A stretch of DNA of 64,000 nucleotides from assembly GCF_012927205.1 (NCBI RefSeq), contig NZ_JABBGC010000002.1, positions 806,001 to 870,000 on the forward strand. Reading direction: 5' to 3'. The DNA is from Chitinophaga fulva. GTDB lineage: Bacteria; Bacteroidota; Bacteroidia; Chitinophagales; Chitinophagaceae. Each line of letters opens with the position of its first letter. The first letter of the stretch is position 1. The position numbers and the translations under genes were made by a program. Below are positions 50,179 to 59,530 of the stretch, one piece after another. The notes below the pieces were generated by a model that ran no database searches, had not been told where the DNA came from, and saw nothing but the letters and a program-made list of their open reading frames with translations.

Positions 50179-50349
50179 TATTGACAGGATTTATTGGGTA
50201 GTGTTGGCTGTTGCAATGTTAGGCAAGTTTAAGCAAATCACAAAACAGCCTTTGCCGGTTAGTAACGAAAAGTACCATGATAGTGATAATTATTACCATT
50301 TCACGAAGGAAGTCCGGCTTAATTTTGACTCAGCATAAACAATCCCTGC

Positions 50350-51042
50350 ATGCGAAGCTGTCACTTTATTTTATTACTGATATTTTCAATGACGATTGCC
50401 ATGACTGGATGCGCACAGGACAAACATACGCCCACTCCTTCCGGCAGCAACAGCAGCCTTTTACTGAAAGCTGCGGCGACCAATGACACCGCCGTCATCA
50501 GGCAGCTGCTGGCGGGCAAAACGGATATCGAAGCGCGGGACAACAAACAGCGTACCGCCCTGATGCTGGCTACCTATAGCCACCACACAGCGACAGCGGC
50601 CCTGTTGATTGCAGCCGGCGCAGATGTGAACGCACAGGACGACATCCTTAACAGCCCGTTCCTTTATGCTGGCGCGGAAGGTTACCTCGACATTCTACAA
50701 TTATGCCTGAAGGCTGGCGCTGATTACAAAGTATACAACCGCTATGGCGGCACGGCGCTCATACCAGCATGCGAACGCGGACATGTGGACGTGGTACGCA
50801 CCCTGTTACAGGATAAGGCGTTTCCTATTGACCATGTGAACCGCCTCGGCTGGACCGGCCTGCTGGAAGCCATTATTCTCAGTGACGGTGGCCCGGCACA
50901 TGTACAGATCGTACAAATGCTGATCGATGCCGGCTGCAAAGTGAACCTGGCAGACAAAGACGGGGTTACGCCGCTGGCACATGCGCGGCAACGTGGATTT
51001 AAAGAAATTGCCGGTATTCTGGAAAGAGCTGGTGCGAAATAA
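50350..51042 (+). CDS. ankyrin-repeat lipoprotein
   Basis: 230 residues. Lipobox M-T-G-C21. Five ankyrin repeats follow (about 36-230), with the typical T-A-L-M-L-A and G-A-D-V-N-A-Q-D phrases, for example R-T-A-L-M-L-A-T-Y-S-H-H-T-A-T-A-A-L-L-I-A-A-G-A-D-V-N, G-G-T-A-L-I-P-A-C-E-R-G-H-V-D-V-V and G-V-T-P-L-A-H-A-R-Q-R-G-F-K-E-I. A periplasm- or surface-facing protein-binding scaffold; in several bacteria ankyrin proteins of this layout support catalase or stress function, which is not shown here. Divergent from the beta-lactamase gene; own terminator. Confidence 0.88.
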   Translation: MRSCHFILLLIFSMTIAMTGCAQDKHTPTPSGSNSSLLLKAAATNDTAVIRQLLAGKTDIEARDNKQRTALMLATYSHHTATAALLIAAGADVNAQDDILNSPFLYAGAEGYLDILQLCLKAGADYKVYNRYGGTALIPACERGHVDVVRTLLQDKAFPIDHVNRLGWTGLLEAIILSDGGPAHVQIVQMLIDAGCKVNLADKDGVTPLAHARQRGFKEIAGILERAGAK

Positions 51043-51134
51043 TCATATACCACACCTGGAAAAACCGAAGCACAAACAAACGACGAATCAGCATGGATAG
51101 ATAAGGGTTAACCGATGACTTGTTACAACAAAAG

Positions 51135-51165
51135 AAAGCATAGCGCTAGCAGCTATGCTTTTCTT
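51135..51165 (+). terminator. intrinsic terminator after the ankyrin gene
   Basis: Stem AAAGCATAGC (51135-51144) / GCTATGCTTT (51152-51161), 7-base loop, followed by a T-rich tail. The remaining bases to the next gene end (51324) show nothing else. Confidence 0.75.
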
Positions 51166-51324
51166 TTTACCATACTGTGTGATTTGCGCCAACAAACCAT
51201 CTTTATTGGAATGCTCCACTTTTTTCAAGGTGTTATCAAACTACTACAAAAATACCGGTACCCATTGGGTTCAACAATCGCAGGCAGCTGGTAATATTTA
51301 ACCATGGTAAACCAGTACCGATGT

Positions 51325-51837
51325 TTACACCTCCGCCTTCACTGCATACATGCTACCTGAACGATATACAGATGGCCGTTCACCGAGAAAAGCAACGTGC
51401 GGAAATCCTTCATCCGCCAGCAGCTGCTGTAGCGCATTCCGCCGGATGGGATAAGGCACCCATGTATTGGCAGCATCTGTATCATATTCCACGATCACCC
51501 ATTGCGCACCGGCAGCCAGCTGTTTGGCCAACCGACGCACCAATGCGCGTTTATCTTTCACATAGTGCAGGGAATTGGCCATCAGGATGCCTTGCAACCC
51601 TTCTACCGGCAGCGGTTCCCGTACAAAATCCAGTTGGAGCGGGACAATTTTTTGCGCCGCCGGATTAGGCCTGGTCGTAAGCCGTACCGGCTCCTGGTCA
51701 ATCGCATAAATAGTGCTGCCGGCGGGCAACAGATTGGCCAGCGCATAGGTAAACAACCCGCTGCCACAGCCCAGATCGGCCCAGGCACCGGCGGTATAAT
51801 CCGCTTTGATCAGTTGTATTGCATCCTGTAACTCCAT
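51325..51837 (-). CDS. class I SAM-dependent methyltransferase
   Basis: 170 residues. Motif I is clear (W-A-D21-L-G-C-G-S-G-L-F-T), with the acidic end of strand 2 in I-Y-A-I-D47-Q-E-P, then motif post-II in L-Q-L-D-F and a strand-4 region I-L-M-A-N-S-L-H-Y-V. It is short for the family but has the whole seven-stranded core. Acceptor unknown. It follows an AraC gene on the same strand after 11 bases, so the two probably form one transcript. Confidence 0.85.
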   Translation of the reverse strand: MELQDAIQLIKADYTAGAWADLGCGSGLFTYALANLLPAGSTIYAIDQEPVRLTTRPNPAAQKIVPLQLDFVREPLPVEGLQGILMANSLHYVKDKRALVRRLAKQLAAGAQWVIVEYDTDAANTWVPYPIRRNALQQLLADEGFPHVAFLGERPSVYRSGSMYAVKAEV

Positions 51838-51848
51838 TGGGCTTTGTT

Positions 51849-52637
51849 TTATTTCAGCAGCCTGAAATCACTGGGCCGCATATTGATCATTTGCTGGAAA
51901 GTATTACTGAAGGCCGTTATCCCGGAATAACCCACTTCATAGGCCACTTCACTCACATTCATCTCTGTTTGTAATAACAGCTCCATGGCCCTTATCATCT
52001 TCAGCATTTTTACATATTGCAGGAAAGAAGTATTCAGTGTTTGTTTAAAGAGCCGTGTCAGGTTTCGTACACTGTACCCGAAGCGGGCCGCTACTTCCGG
52101 CAGCATCAGCGGTTCACTGACATTATCCTGCAGGTATCGCAGAATATCCTGTATACGGCTGTCATCTGTAGTAGGCAACAGGATGGAAAAGGGCTGACCG
52201 CTCGTATGCGGCAGTATATGCTTCAACGTTGTTAACAACTCATGCTGCCAGTTGCCCGGCAGGATGTCTCCTTTCCAGGACGCCGACAGTTGCAGGATTT
52301 CATTCACCACGCCTGTTACCGGGTAGATACTCAACTGGCCATAAAAAGGATGACGGGTATCATCTTCATCCATAAAATAAATATTATGGATCACCAGGGA
52401 AGAGCTGTTGAACTTGATGTTATGGTCTACGTGCGGTGGAATCCAGACATAATGCTGTGCGGGAATATAGTACTGTTTGTCGTGTGTATTCAGGTAGGCA
52501 ATGCCACCTTCCACCAGCAGAATCTGGCTTTTATCATGACAGTGCATCGGGAAGCGGTTCTCCAGCGGTTCATTTAATACATAGATAGAATCCGGATGGC
52601 TGTCAATTTCATTTCTGAATTTTTTGAACACGTCCAT
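51849..52637 (-). CDS. AraC-family transcriptional regulator with cupin sensor
   Basis: 262 residues. Cupin domain in the first half with P-M-H-C-H-D-K-S-Q-I-L-L-V-E-G-G and P-P-H-V-D-H-N-I, then a canonical double HTH: L-M-L-P-E-V-A-A-R-F-G-Y-S-V-R-N-L-T-R-L-F-K and M-N-V-S-E-V-A-Y-E-V-G-Y-S-G-I-T-A-F-S-N-T-F-Q-Q-M, ending M-R-P-S-D-F-R. It is divergent from a TolC/EmrA/EmrB-like export operon with a palindrome in the 89-base gap; likely controls that operon and the methyltransferase. Confidence 0.92.
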   Translation of the reverse strand: MDVFKKFRNEIDSHPDSIYVLNEPLENRFPMHCHDKSQILLVEGGIAYLNTHDKQYYIPAQHYVWIPPHVDHNIKFNSSSLVIHNIYFMDEDDTRHPFYGQLSIYPVTGVVNEILQLSASWKGDILPGNWQHELLTTLKHILPHTSGQPFSILLPTTDDSRIQDILRYLQDNVSEPLMLPEVAARFGYSVRNLTRLFKQTLNTSFLQYVKMLKMIRAMELLLQTEMNVSEVAYEVGYSGITAFSNTFQQMINMRPSDFRLLK

Positions 52638-52641
52638 ACTT

Positions 52642-52666
52642 GGCCAAAATTAGTAAATATTTGGCC
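52642..52666. promoter_or_regulatory. palindrome GGCCAAA-N11-TTTGGCC between AraC gene and export operon
   Basis: Perfect 7-bp arms, centre-to-centre distance of 18 bases, 5 bases from the AraC start codon and 61 before the TolC-like ATG. The minus strand also reads TAATTTTG (reverse of 52645-52652), a -7-like box for the regulator gene, so binding would repress the regulator. Confidence 0.45.
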
Positions 52667-52726
52667 TATTATATCAAATAAGACTTACCCTGAGTCAGGA
52701 ATTTTGCATCAACCATTTTTTTGTAG

Positions 52727-54034
52727 ATGATGAAATACTATTTTTTACGTTTATCCCTGCTACTGGCAACGGTTTTCCCATGGCCCGTCTGCGGCCAGCA
52801 ACCACCTGCCGGCGCCATTACGCTGGCAACGGTATGGGAACAGGCTGAAGCCGGCAACCGGCAGATCAGCCTGCAACAGCAGGAACTGGCCGGCAGCGCT
52901 GAGAAGGTACTGGCGGCCCGCGATACGAGACTGCCTTCCGTTAATGTAGACGGCTCGTATTCCAGACTGAGCAACATGCCACTTTACACGGATGGTATCC
53001 TGCACGCCCCTACGCAGTTCCCCGTTTCACATGAGCATTATACCGCCGGCGGCAATCTGTACTTCAACCTGTACAATGGCGGAAAGACGACACGGGAAAT
53101 AGCCATGGCCAAAGCAGAACAGTCTATTTCCGCCACGAAGCTGCAAGGTTCGGTAGCAGACATCCGCTATCAGGCAGCCGTATATTTTCTGGACCTTTAC
53201 CGCTATCAGCAGTTCAGGACATTGCTGGAACAGGATATCCGTTCCAGTGAGTTGCAGCTCTCGGAGATAAAGCAGCTGTATAAAAACGGGTTGGTATTAA
53301 AAAGCGATGTGTTGCGGGAAGAGGTGAAGATATCCAACCAGCGGTTATCATTGACGGAAATCAATAACAACATTGCCATCCATACACAGCGGCTGCATTA
53401 CCTGATGGGGCGGCCGGACACCGGGGCCATCTACCCTATCGTGGAACTGCCTGAGGTGGCAGGCCCCGCACCCGACACCAGCAGCCACGAAGCCATCGAA
53501 TATAAGCTGGCACTGAAAAACACCAGTCTCGGTGCCTTACGGCTGGACCAGGTAAAAGCCAACCCGCTGCCTAAACTTGGCTTCTTTGCCGATTACCGCT
53601 ACACCTATCCGCAGACTGCTTACTACCCCTATTCACGTGTGCCGTGGTCCGGCGGTCAGGCAGGCTTCAGCGTCAGTGTTCCTGTTTCTTCCTTTTATCA
53701 AAACAGGCATAAAACACGCGAGGCGCGCATGGCGTGGCAACAGCAGCTGACCATCGCCGCCAGCGTGCAGGACAACCTGCGACAGGAGATACATGCCGCT
53801 TTCCTGCATTACCAGGAAGCCCTGCAACAGACTACCGTGGCGCGTAACAACATGCTGCAAGCCACAGAGAGCCTCCGCATCCTGCGCAGCTCCTACTTTA
53901 ATCAGCAATCGCTGCTGAGCGACCTGCTTGACGCCGAGACGCAGCTGCTGCAATCCAAATTCAATCTAACTACCGCTATGGTAAAAGTGCAGGTACAACA
54001 TTATCAATTACTCAGATTAACAGGAAAAATATGA
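52727..54034 (+). CDS. TolC-family outer membrane channel protein
   Basis: 435 residues; signal peptide to about C-G-Q24. Two outer-membrane efflux repeats: A-G-N-R-Q-I-S-L-Q-Q-Q-E-L-A-G-S-A-E-K-V-L-A-A-R-type helices at the start, and S-S-Y-F-N-Q-Q-S-L-L-S-D-L-L-D-A-E-T-Q-L near the end, the latter a common TolC phrase. It forms the outer-membrane duct of the tripartite exporter. Stop overlaps the adaptor start by 4 bases (ATGA). Confidence 0.9.
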   Translation: MMKYYFLRLSLLLATVFPWPVCGQQPPAGAITLATVWEQAEAGNRQISLQQQELAGSAEKVLAARDTRLPSVNVDGSYSRLSNMPLYTDGILHAPTQFPVSHEHYTAGGNLYFNLYNGGKTTREIAMAKAEQSISATKLQGSVADIRYQAAVYFLDLYRYQQFRTLLEQDIRSSELQLSEIKQLYKNGLVLKSDVLREEVKISNQRLSLTEINNNIAIHTQRLHYLMGRPDTGAIYPIVELPEVAGPAPDTSSHEAIEYKLALKNTSLGALRLDQVKANPLPKLGFFADYRYTYPQTAYYPYSRVPWSGGQAGFSVSVPVSSFYQNRHKTREARMAWQQQLTIAASVQDNLRQEIHAAFLHYQEALQQTTVARNNMLQATESLRILRSSYFNQQSLLSDLLDAETQLLQSKFNLTTAMVKVQVQHYQLLRLTGKI

Positions 54035-55080
54035 ACAAACAACTGACCGCTACCGACCAGTTTATTCTCTATGCCACGCGGGCATTCGCACTGCTTTTAG
54101 CCGGCGGCCTTTGCTGCTGGGGCGTTTGGTACTGCCTTCGCCTGATGCGCTATGAAGAAACCAATGACGCACAGGTAGAAGCCTATATCAATCCCGTGAG
54201 CGCTCGTGTATCAGGCTATATTCATGAGATACGTTTCGAAGAAAACCAGACTGTGAAAGCCGGTGATACGCTGGTGGTGATCGACAACCGGGACTATATG
54301 GCCCAGGCTTCCGAAGCAGAAGCCGCGCTGGAAAACGCACGGGCGCAGACCACGCTGCTGGAAAGCAGGATCAGCACCTTAAAAAACGAAGCAGCCGTTT
54401 CCGCCGCCCGCATCGATGCCGCCAAAGCCCGCATGCAGCATCAGCAGCAGGAATACAAGCGGTTCGCCAATCTGCTGGCCGAAGAATCCACCACGCAGCA
54501 ACGATTCGATAATGTGAAAACCGCGCTGGACATCGCCGCTTCCGAATACCAGGCAGCGCTGCGTGACCATGCGTCCGCAGAGGCCCGTATTACAGAAGCC
54601 TCCCATCAGTCGGCCGCCGTGACCGCAGAAATCAAACGCCGGCAGGCGGTGGCAGAGCAGCACCAACTCAGTGTAGGCTATACCGTTATCCGCGCTCCCT
54701 ACAACGGACGCGTAGGCCGTAAGAACATACAGGAAGGACAGCTTATTCAGGCAGGACAACCGCTCACTTTCATCTCCAATGATGAAACCCCCAAGTGGGT
54801 GGTGGCCAACTTTAAAGAAACACAGGTACAACAATTCCGGGCAGGCCAACCGGTGACTGTTACCGTAGACGCCTTTCCCGGAGAGACTTTCCGCGGAGAG
54901 ATCACCTCCTTCTCTCCTGCTACCGGGTCCCGTTATTCGTTGTTGCCGCCGGACAATGCGACCGGCAATTTTGTGAAGATCATCCAGCGGATACCCGTAC
55001 GTATCCGGCTGGTAGAGAGCCCGACCGTGCTGGCCCGTCTCGTGGCCGGTATGAATGCCAATGTATCTGTCAGTAAATAA
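54031..55080 (+). CDS. EmrA/HlyD-type membrane fusion protein
   Basis: 349 residues. Short cytoplasmic start, one membrane helix (about 15-37), then T-N-D-A-Q-V-E-A-Y-I-N-P-V-S-A-R-V-S-G-Y-I, the standard EmrA-type entry, lipoyl half-motif with K-A-G-D-T-L-V-V-I-D, coiled-coil hairpin (about 90-205), second lipoyl half (Y-T-V-I-R-A-P-Y-N-G-R-V-G) and a barrel domain with F-K-E-T-Q-V. It couples an MFS pump to TolC. Confidence 0.9.
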   Translation: MNKQLTATDQFILYATRAFALLLAGGLCCWGVWYCLRLMRYEETNDAQVEAYINPVSARVSGYIHEIRFEENQTVKAGDTLVVIDNRDYMAQASEAEAALENARAQTTLLESRISTLKNEAAVSAARIDAAKARMQHQQQEYKRFANLLAEESTTQQRFDNVKTALDIAASEYQAALRDHASAEARITEASHQSAAVTAEIKRRQAVAEQHQLSVGYTVIRAPYNGRVGRKNIQEGQLIQAGQPLTFISNDETPKWVVANFKETQVQQFRAGQPVTVTVDAFPGETFRGEITSFSPATGSRYSLLPPDNATGNFVKIIQRIPVRIRLVESPTVLARLVAGMNANVSVSK

Positions 55081-55086
55081 CCGTTT

Positions 55087-56676
55087 ATGTCATCAATCAA
55101 CTTACCACTTTTTAAACCATGGGTACCGGAATGGCTGATCCGTACAACCATCCTCCTAATGCTGTTGCCCGCGTTGGGCGTCTTCGCCCTGTATTTCAGC
55201 AACGGTGCTGAAACCACGGGTTATTACGGCATGGAGCCGGCAGACATGCAGTATTCCGTGGTATTGATGTATGCCGCACTTGTCACGTTCCTGCCGATAG
55301 ACGACCGGTTGGTAAAGTATGTGAAGCCCCGGCCTTATTTTCTTATTGCAGTAGCGCTCAACACGCTAACCTGCTTTGTCTGCGCCGGCACCCGCAACCT
55401 GTCTGTATTCATGATCTGCCGCTTTGTACAGGGAGCAGTGTGTGCTTTGTTCTGCAGCATCTGCCTGCATATGATCTTTTCCCAGTTACGCTCAGACAGA
55501 ATGCGGGTTATCGGCTATTCGGTGTTTTACGGCACCTTGCAGGTATCTATCCCTGCCTGCGCCTTCTTTTGCAGCTGGATATTACATTACTTTGAGTTCA
55601 ACCACCTGTTTTACTTCGTCATTCTGGCAGAAATACCCGGCCTGATATTAATGCTGGCCATCACCAACAATGTGCGTTTCAGGAAGAAATTCCCATTGTA
55701 CCAGCTGGATTGGGCCAGCTATATTTTATATACCATATTGTTATGTATCGCAGGTTACATACTGGTGTATGGCCAGCAGCTCAATTGGTTTTCCAGTCCG
55801 CAGCTACGCTGGTTGTTGCTGATTGGGCTTGCCAGTGGCCTGCTTTTCAGCCTGCGGCAATTTTCTTTAAAACGTCCCTTGCTGCAGCTGCGGCTGTTCC
55901 GGTTTGCCGCCTTCAGAAACGGGTTATTGCTGCTCATCGCCTACTATACTTTCAAAGGTACCACCGGGCATGTTTACGCCTATTTACAAGGGGTATTACT
56001 GATAGACCCACTCAACCTTACCCCTGTTTGGACATCCAATATCGCCGGGGTTGTTATGGGCATGCTGGTAGCCTCCCGGCTGGTGCTAAACCAGACGGAT
56101 ACACGCTGGATACTGGGCTGTGGTTTTCTATCCCTGTTGTTGTTCCATGTATGCATGTATTTTCTGTTCTCCCGGCAGGCCAATACCAATCAGTTTTTGC
56201 TGCCTATGTGGATACAGGGGTTTGGCACAGGCGCCTTGTTTGTGCCCATTGTGATGTACGTGGTTGCTGCTGTTCCCGCAACCATGGCGGGCACCGTGTC
56301 TTTCATTGGCATCGCCGCCCGTTATGCCGGTTTTTGCGGCAGCATCGCTTTCGCCAACTATTTCCAGTTGTATGCGAAGAGCATTCACTATAATAAATTC
56401 AGGGAGAGTTTCACGGGTATCAATCCCATGCGGGAAGATGTACTGGAGCAGTTCCGGCAGCATTTCCTGGCTGGCGGCAAGGACATGGCCACTGCGCGGC
56501 AGCTGGCGGAAGGGGCTGCCCAGCACCTGATGCAGGAACAAACCGGTTTACGTGCATCGATGGATTATTATGCCTGGATGATTATCGGTTTAAGTGTATT
56601 GATCACCGTTATAGTGGCAGGCCCATGGGTAAAAAAGCAGGTATTGCGGCCGCGGCGGGTGTTTACGCCGTACTGA
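55087..56676 (+). CDS. MFS drug exporter (DHA2/EmrB-like)
   Basis: 529 residues with about 14 membrane helices. MFS signature elements are divergent but the position after an EmrA-type adaptor and the large helix number indicate the DHA2 14-helix group; a conserved-looking P-M-W-I-Q-G-F-G-T-G-A-L-F-V-P-I segment equals motif C-like sequence of exporters. The pump uses proton motive force to move amphipathic compounds into the adaptor. Substrates are unknown; the adjacent AraC regulator may sense them. Confidence 0.85.
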   Translation: MSSINLPLFKPWVPEWLIRTTILLMLLPALGVFALYFSNGAETTGYYGMEPADMQYSVVLMYAALVTFLPIDDRLVKYVKPRPYFLIAVALNTLTCFVCAGTRNLSVFMICRFVQGAVCALFCSICLHMIFSQLRSDRMRVIGYSVFYGTLQVSIPACAFFCSWILHYFEFNHLFYFVILAEIPGLILMLAITNNVRFRKKFPLYQLDWASYILYTILLCIAGYILVYGQQLNWFSSPQLRWLLLIGLASGLLFSLRQFSLKRPLLQLRLFRFAAFRNGLLLLIAYYTFKGTTGHVYAYLQGVLLIDPLNLTPVWTSNIAGVVMGMLVASRLVLNQTDTRWILGCGFLSLLLFHVCMYFLFSRQANTNQFLLPMWIQGFGTGALFVPIVMYVVAAVPATMAGTVSFIGIAARYAGFCGSIAFANYFQLYAKSIHYNKFRESFTGINPMREDVLEQFRQHFLAGGKDMATARQLAEGAAQHLMQEQTGLRASMDYYAWMIIGLSVLITVIVAGPWVKKQVLRPRRVFTPY

Positions 56677-56692
56677 CCTGAATTGGAAGCTC

Positions 56693-56726
56693 AATACCCC
56701 GGGCTAAAACCCGGGGTATTATTTTT
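56693..56726. terminator. bidirectional terminator, REP-like hairpin
   Basis: 11-bp perfect stem AATACCCCGGG (56693-56703) / CCCGGGGTATT (56710-56720), 6-base loop, then ATTTTT. Lies between convergent MFS exporter and histidine kinase genes. Its CCCGGG-CTAAAA-CCCGGG core resembles the REP-like hairpins at 19213 and 19370. Confidence 0.75.
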
Positions 56727-56740
56727 CAGACTTACTCGTT

Positions 56741-57832
56741 TTACTTTCTCCATTGGAAATAAAAACAGCTCCCTTCTTCTTTCACCGACTCCACCCACAC
56801 CTTGCCGCCCTGTGTTTCCACCAGCAGCTTCAGGATATTCAGTCCGATACCGGTGCCCTTGCCATTATCGCCGTCATTGTCTACTTTCTCGAATAGACGG
56901 AAAATGCGCTCGTTGTCTTTTTCAGCGATGCCCGGCCCGTTATCTTTCACGTAAAATTCGTAGTAGTCACCCCTGTCTTCGCCTCCGATACCGATTTTCA
57001 CCTGTGGCTTGTCTACATATTTAATAGCATTGCAGATCAGGTTCTGAAACACTTGTTGCAGTTTCTGGCGGCTGGTATACAAAGCCGGGAGGTCATCTGC
57101 GACGTGGATATGCACGTTGACCGGCGGGAATAGCAGCTGCACCAGTTGGTCCAGCAGCACTTTCACCTCCACCATTTCTTCCGGCTGATTGTCCTGGTGT
57201 TCGCGGCTATAATCCAGGATAGCGGAGATCATATCTGCCAATTTGTGGGAGGCATCCACGGCCATGTCCACAAAAGACAACAACTCAGCAGATTGCTGCA
57301 GCTCTTCCTCCTCGCGTAAAATCAGCAGCAGGCTGGTAATACCGGAGAGCGGCGATTTCAGGTCGTGTGCCACCACGTGCATAAAACGCTCCAACTGTCC
57401 GTTGACCTGCTCTTTAGCCTTCAACGCCATTTTCAGCTCCCGCTGATAATAATATAACCTTTCAAAAACATCCACCTTGGCACGGGTCAGGTGTTTATGC
57501 AGCGGTTTGGGGAGGTAATCTACCGCTCCTTTCTCAAAACCTTTCAGCATATCTTCCTCGTCTTTGTTGGTGGCCGTCACAAAAATCACGGAGATGTCTT
57601 TAGTCTGTGGATTGGCTTTCAGCTGGCGGGCCACCTCGTAGCCGTCCATGTCCGGCATCTGCACATCGAGCAGTACCAATCCGATATCATCCTGTTCCCT
57701 GGCTATGTCCAGGGCTTCATGGCCGGAGGTGGCCAGTACAAATGTCCGTCCCTCTGCCTCGAGCATACGCTGCAATACTAAAAGGTTGGTTTTGTGGTCA
57801 TCTACCAATAATATCTTAAACTTCGTGGTCAT
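56741..57832 (-). CDS. response regulator-histidine kinase fusion (REC-HisKA-HATPase)
   Basis: About 363 residues from the ATG at 57832. Receiver domain first: D11/D12 pocket, D56 phospho-acceptor (L-L-D-V-Q-M-P-D-M-D-G), K109 (Y-L-P-K-P). A coiled linker leads to HisKA with H156 in V-V-A-H-D-L-K-S-P-L-S-G and HATPase_c with N-L-I-C-N-A-I-K-Y, D-N-G-P-G-I and G-T-G-I-G-L. No membrane helix: a cytosolic kinase controlled through its receiver. Divergent from a lone response regulator that heads the GT2 locus. Confidence 0.9.
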   Translation of the reverse strand: MTTKFKILLVDDHKTNLLVLQRMLEAEGRTFVLATSGHEALDIAREQDDIGLVLLDVQMPDMDGYEVARQLKANPQTKDISVIFVTATNKDEEDMLKGFEKGAVDYLPKPLHKHLTRAKVDVFERLYYYQRELKMALKAKEQVNGQLERFMHVVAHDLKSPLSGITSLLLILREEEELQQSAELLSFVDMAVDASHKLADMISAILDYSREHQDNQPEEMVEVKVLLDQLVQLLFPPVNVHIHVADDLPALYTSRQKLQQVFQNLICNAIKYVDKPQVKIGIGGEDRGDYYEFYVKDNGPGIAEKDNERIFRLFEKVDNDGDNGKGTGIGLNILKLLVETQGGKVWVESVKEEGSCFYFQWRK

Positions 57833-57850
57833 AACTATATGCTTCCATCG

Positions 57851-57858
57851 CAAATATA
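57851..57858 (-). promoter_or_regulatory. -7 promoter element of the REC-kinase gene
   Basis: Reverse complement reads TATATTTG, matching TAnnTTTG, 18 bases upstream of the kinase ATG on the minus strand. A clear -33 box is not seen. Confidence 0.4.
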
Positions 57859-57954
57859 GGGCATAAAAAAGCAGACATTTACATATAATGCCTATCTTTA
57901 TTAAAGAGTCAACTGTGAGACCATAACAGCCATGAGTAACCGCTAATATCGTAT

Positions 57955-58332
57955 ATGCATAAAATACTAGTTATTGAAGACGACGAAGTAATGCCAAAAA
58001 TTTTTCAACGGATACTTCATAAGGAGAACTATCAACTGGACCACGTAGTGAATGGTAAAGAGGCCATTCAGAAGCTGGAAGAGACCAACTACGGATACGA
58101 CCTGATCATTACCGACATCATGATGCCGTATGCCAACGGTTTTGAAATCCTCAGCCGGGTGAAAAGCAGAAAAGAAGGCAAACCCATTGCCGTTATTATT
58201 GTTTCCAATGCGGGCAATGAAGACATGATCCTGGAAGGTTTTAAGCTGGGGGCGGACGACTTCCTCAAAAAACCGGTCATTCCCGGCGAACTGCTTATCC
58301 GCGTGAAACGGTTGCTGATGCAGTACCAGTAA
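57955..58332 (+). CDS. single-domain response regulator
   Basis: 125 residues, only a receiver domain: acidic pair E8/D9-D10, phospho-acceptor D54 in I-I-T-D-I-M-M-P, T/S position S84 in I-V-S-N-A, and K105 in F-L-K-K-P. No output domain, so it acts by protein contact, a CheY/SpoIIAA-like way. It is transcribed toward the HEAT and GT2 genes (46 bases before the HEAT gene), and divergent from a REC-kinase, which is a likely phosphodonor. I infer it regulates synthase activity after translation. Confidence 0.9.
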   Translation: MHKILVIEDDEVMPKIFQRILHKENYQLDHVVNGKEAIQKLEETNYGYDLIITDIMMPYANGFEILSRVKSRKEGKPIAVIIVSNAGNEDMILEGFKLGADDFLKKPVIPGELLIRVKRLLMQYQ

Positions 58333-58378
58333 TTATTTCCTGTGCCACGCGTTATTTTATAGACCATTTCCTGCGACC

Positions 58379-59524
58379 ATGAAAACCATACCGGCTTTTA
58401 TTTCGGCTACCGTAGACCAGTTCCGTTACGCCCCGCTCGTGATACAGATCGCGGTCATCTTTACTGCTGTTGCGGTATCGATGACAGCCATCGCTTATAT
58501 CTCCATCCTGCTAAATCGCTACCGGAGCCACCGGCGGGAGAAAAAGCTGGCAGCCCTCCACCCGTTGATCGATGAGCTGCTCACCGAACATATCCTTATG
58601 AACGAGGAGCTATATACCGATGAACCGGTAGAGGCCACTGTGCCTGTGGGGGTTTTTGACAAACCCATTTTTGAAAAAAAATGGGCCCGGCAGGTATTGA
58701 TCCAACGGTTGATGCAATACCGCGACAACGTACAGGGCGCCATGGGCGACCAGCTGCGCAGCCTCTACATACAACTGGGGCTGGACAAAGACTCCCTGAA
58801 GAAGCTGAAGTCCAGCCGCTGGGACCATAAAATCCAGGCCCTCGGCGAACTGACCAATATGGACATTCCCATTGCCGATGTGATCATCCTGCCGTTAACA
58901 AATAGCCGTAACCGTGAGTTACGTGCCACCGCCCGGCATGCCTACATCAAACTGAGCAAAAACGAGCCCTTCAAATTTTTTGACGTGGCCACCGAACCGT
59001 TACTGCTCTGGGACCAGGTGGAACTATTCCGCATTATTTCCACCACCGACCGGATCTCTATTCCCAACTTCGCCCAATGGATCACTTACTCCTCCAATAA
59101 AAGCATCATCGCTTTCTGTCTGAAACTGGTAGAACATTACCAGCAGCTGAGCGCCGTTCCCGCCGTGGTAAAGCTGTTGGATACCCGCGACCACTACCTG
59201 CGGGCCAATGCCATCAACTGCCTCGGCAAACTGAGGATTGAAAGCGTGGAAGACAAATTGATGAGCATGTACGACAGCCAGCCCCATCATTGCCGCACAG
59301 AAATACTGAAAGCGTTTGGGCGTATCAGTAGTGGTAAACAGGTAGATTTTCTGCGGCAGGAGTTCTTGCATTCCTCCGATTTTGAAATCCGTAAACACGC
59401 AGCCAAATCGCTGATCAACAACCAATGGGCCGCCAGCAGCCTTATCCAGGAACTGGTGGATACCGCCACCAGGGAGAACAAACTCATCCTGAAACATTGC
59501 ATGAACCCATTAATCAAATTTTAG
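58379..59524 (+). CDS. HEAT-repeat membrane protein of the GT2 locus
   Basis: 381 residues. One N-terminal membrane helix (about 20-46), a charged linker, then HEAT-like repeats from about 140 to the end: S-R-W-D-H-K-I-Q-A-L-G-E-L-T, L-R-A-T-A-R-H-A-Y-I, L-R-A-N-A-I-N-C-L-G-K-L and I-R-K-H-A-A-K-S-L-I. Membrane-tethered cytosolic scaffold is the likely form. It lies 46 bases after the response regulator and 6 bases before the first GT2 gene, and would link signalling to the synthases. Not recognised as a named family. Confidence 0.75.
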   Translation: MKTIPAFISATVDQFRYAPLVIQIAVIFTAVAVSMTAIAYISILLNRYRSHRREKKLAALHPLIDELLTEHILMNEELYTDEPVEATVPVGVFDKPIFEKKWARQVLIQRLMQYRDNVQGAMGDQLRSLYIQLGLDKDSLKKLKSSRWDHKIQALGELTNMDIPIADVIILPLTNSRNRELRATARHAYIKLSKNEPFKFFDVATEPLLLWDQVELFRIISTTDRISIPNFAQWITYSSNKSIIAFCLKLVEHYQQLSAVPAVVKLLDTRDHYLRANAINCLGKLRIESVEDKLMSMYDSQPHHCRTEILKAFGRISSGKQVDFLRQEFLHSSDFEIRKHAAKSLINNQWAASSLIQELVDTATRENKLILKHCMNPLIKF

Positions 59525-59530
59525 TCGCTG

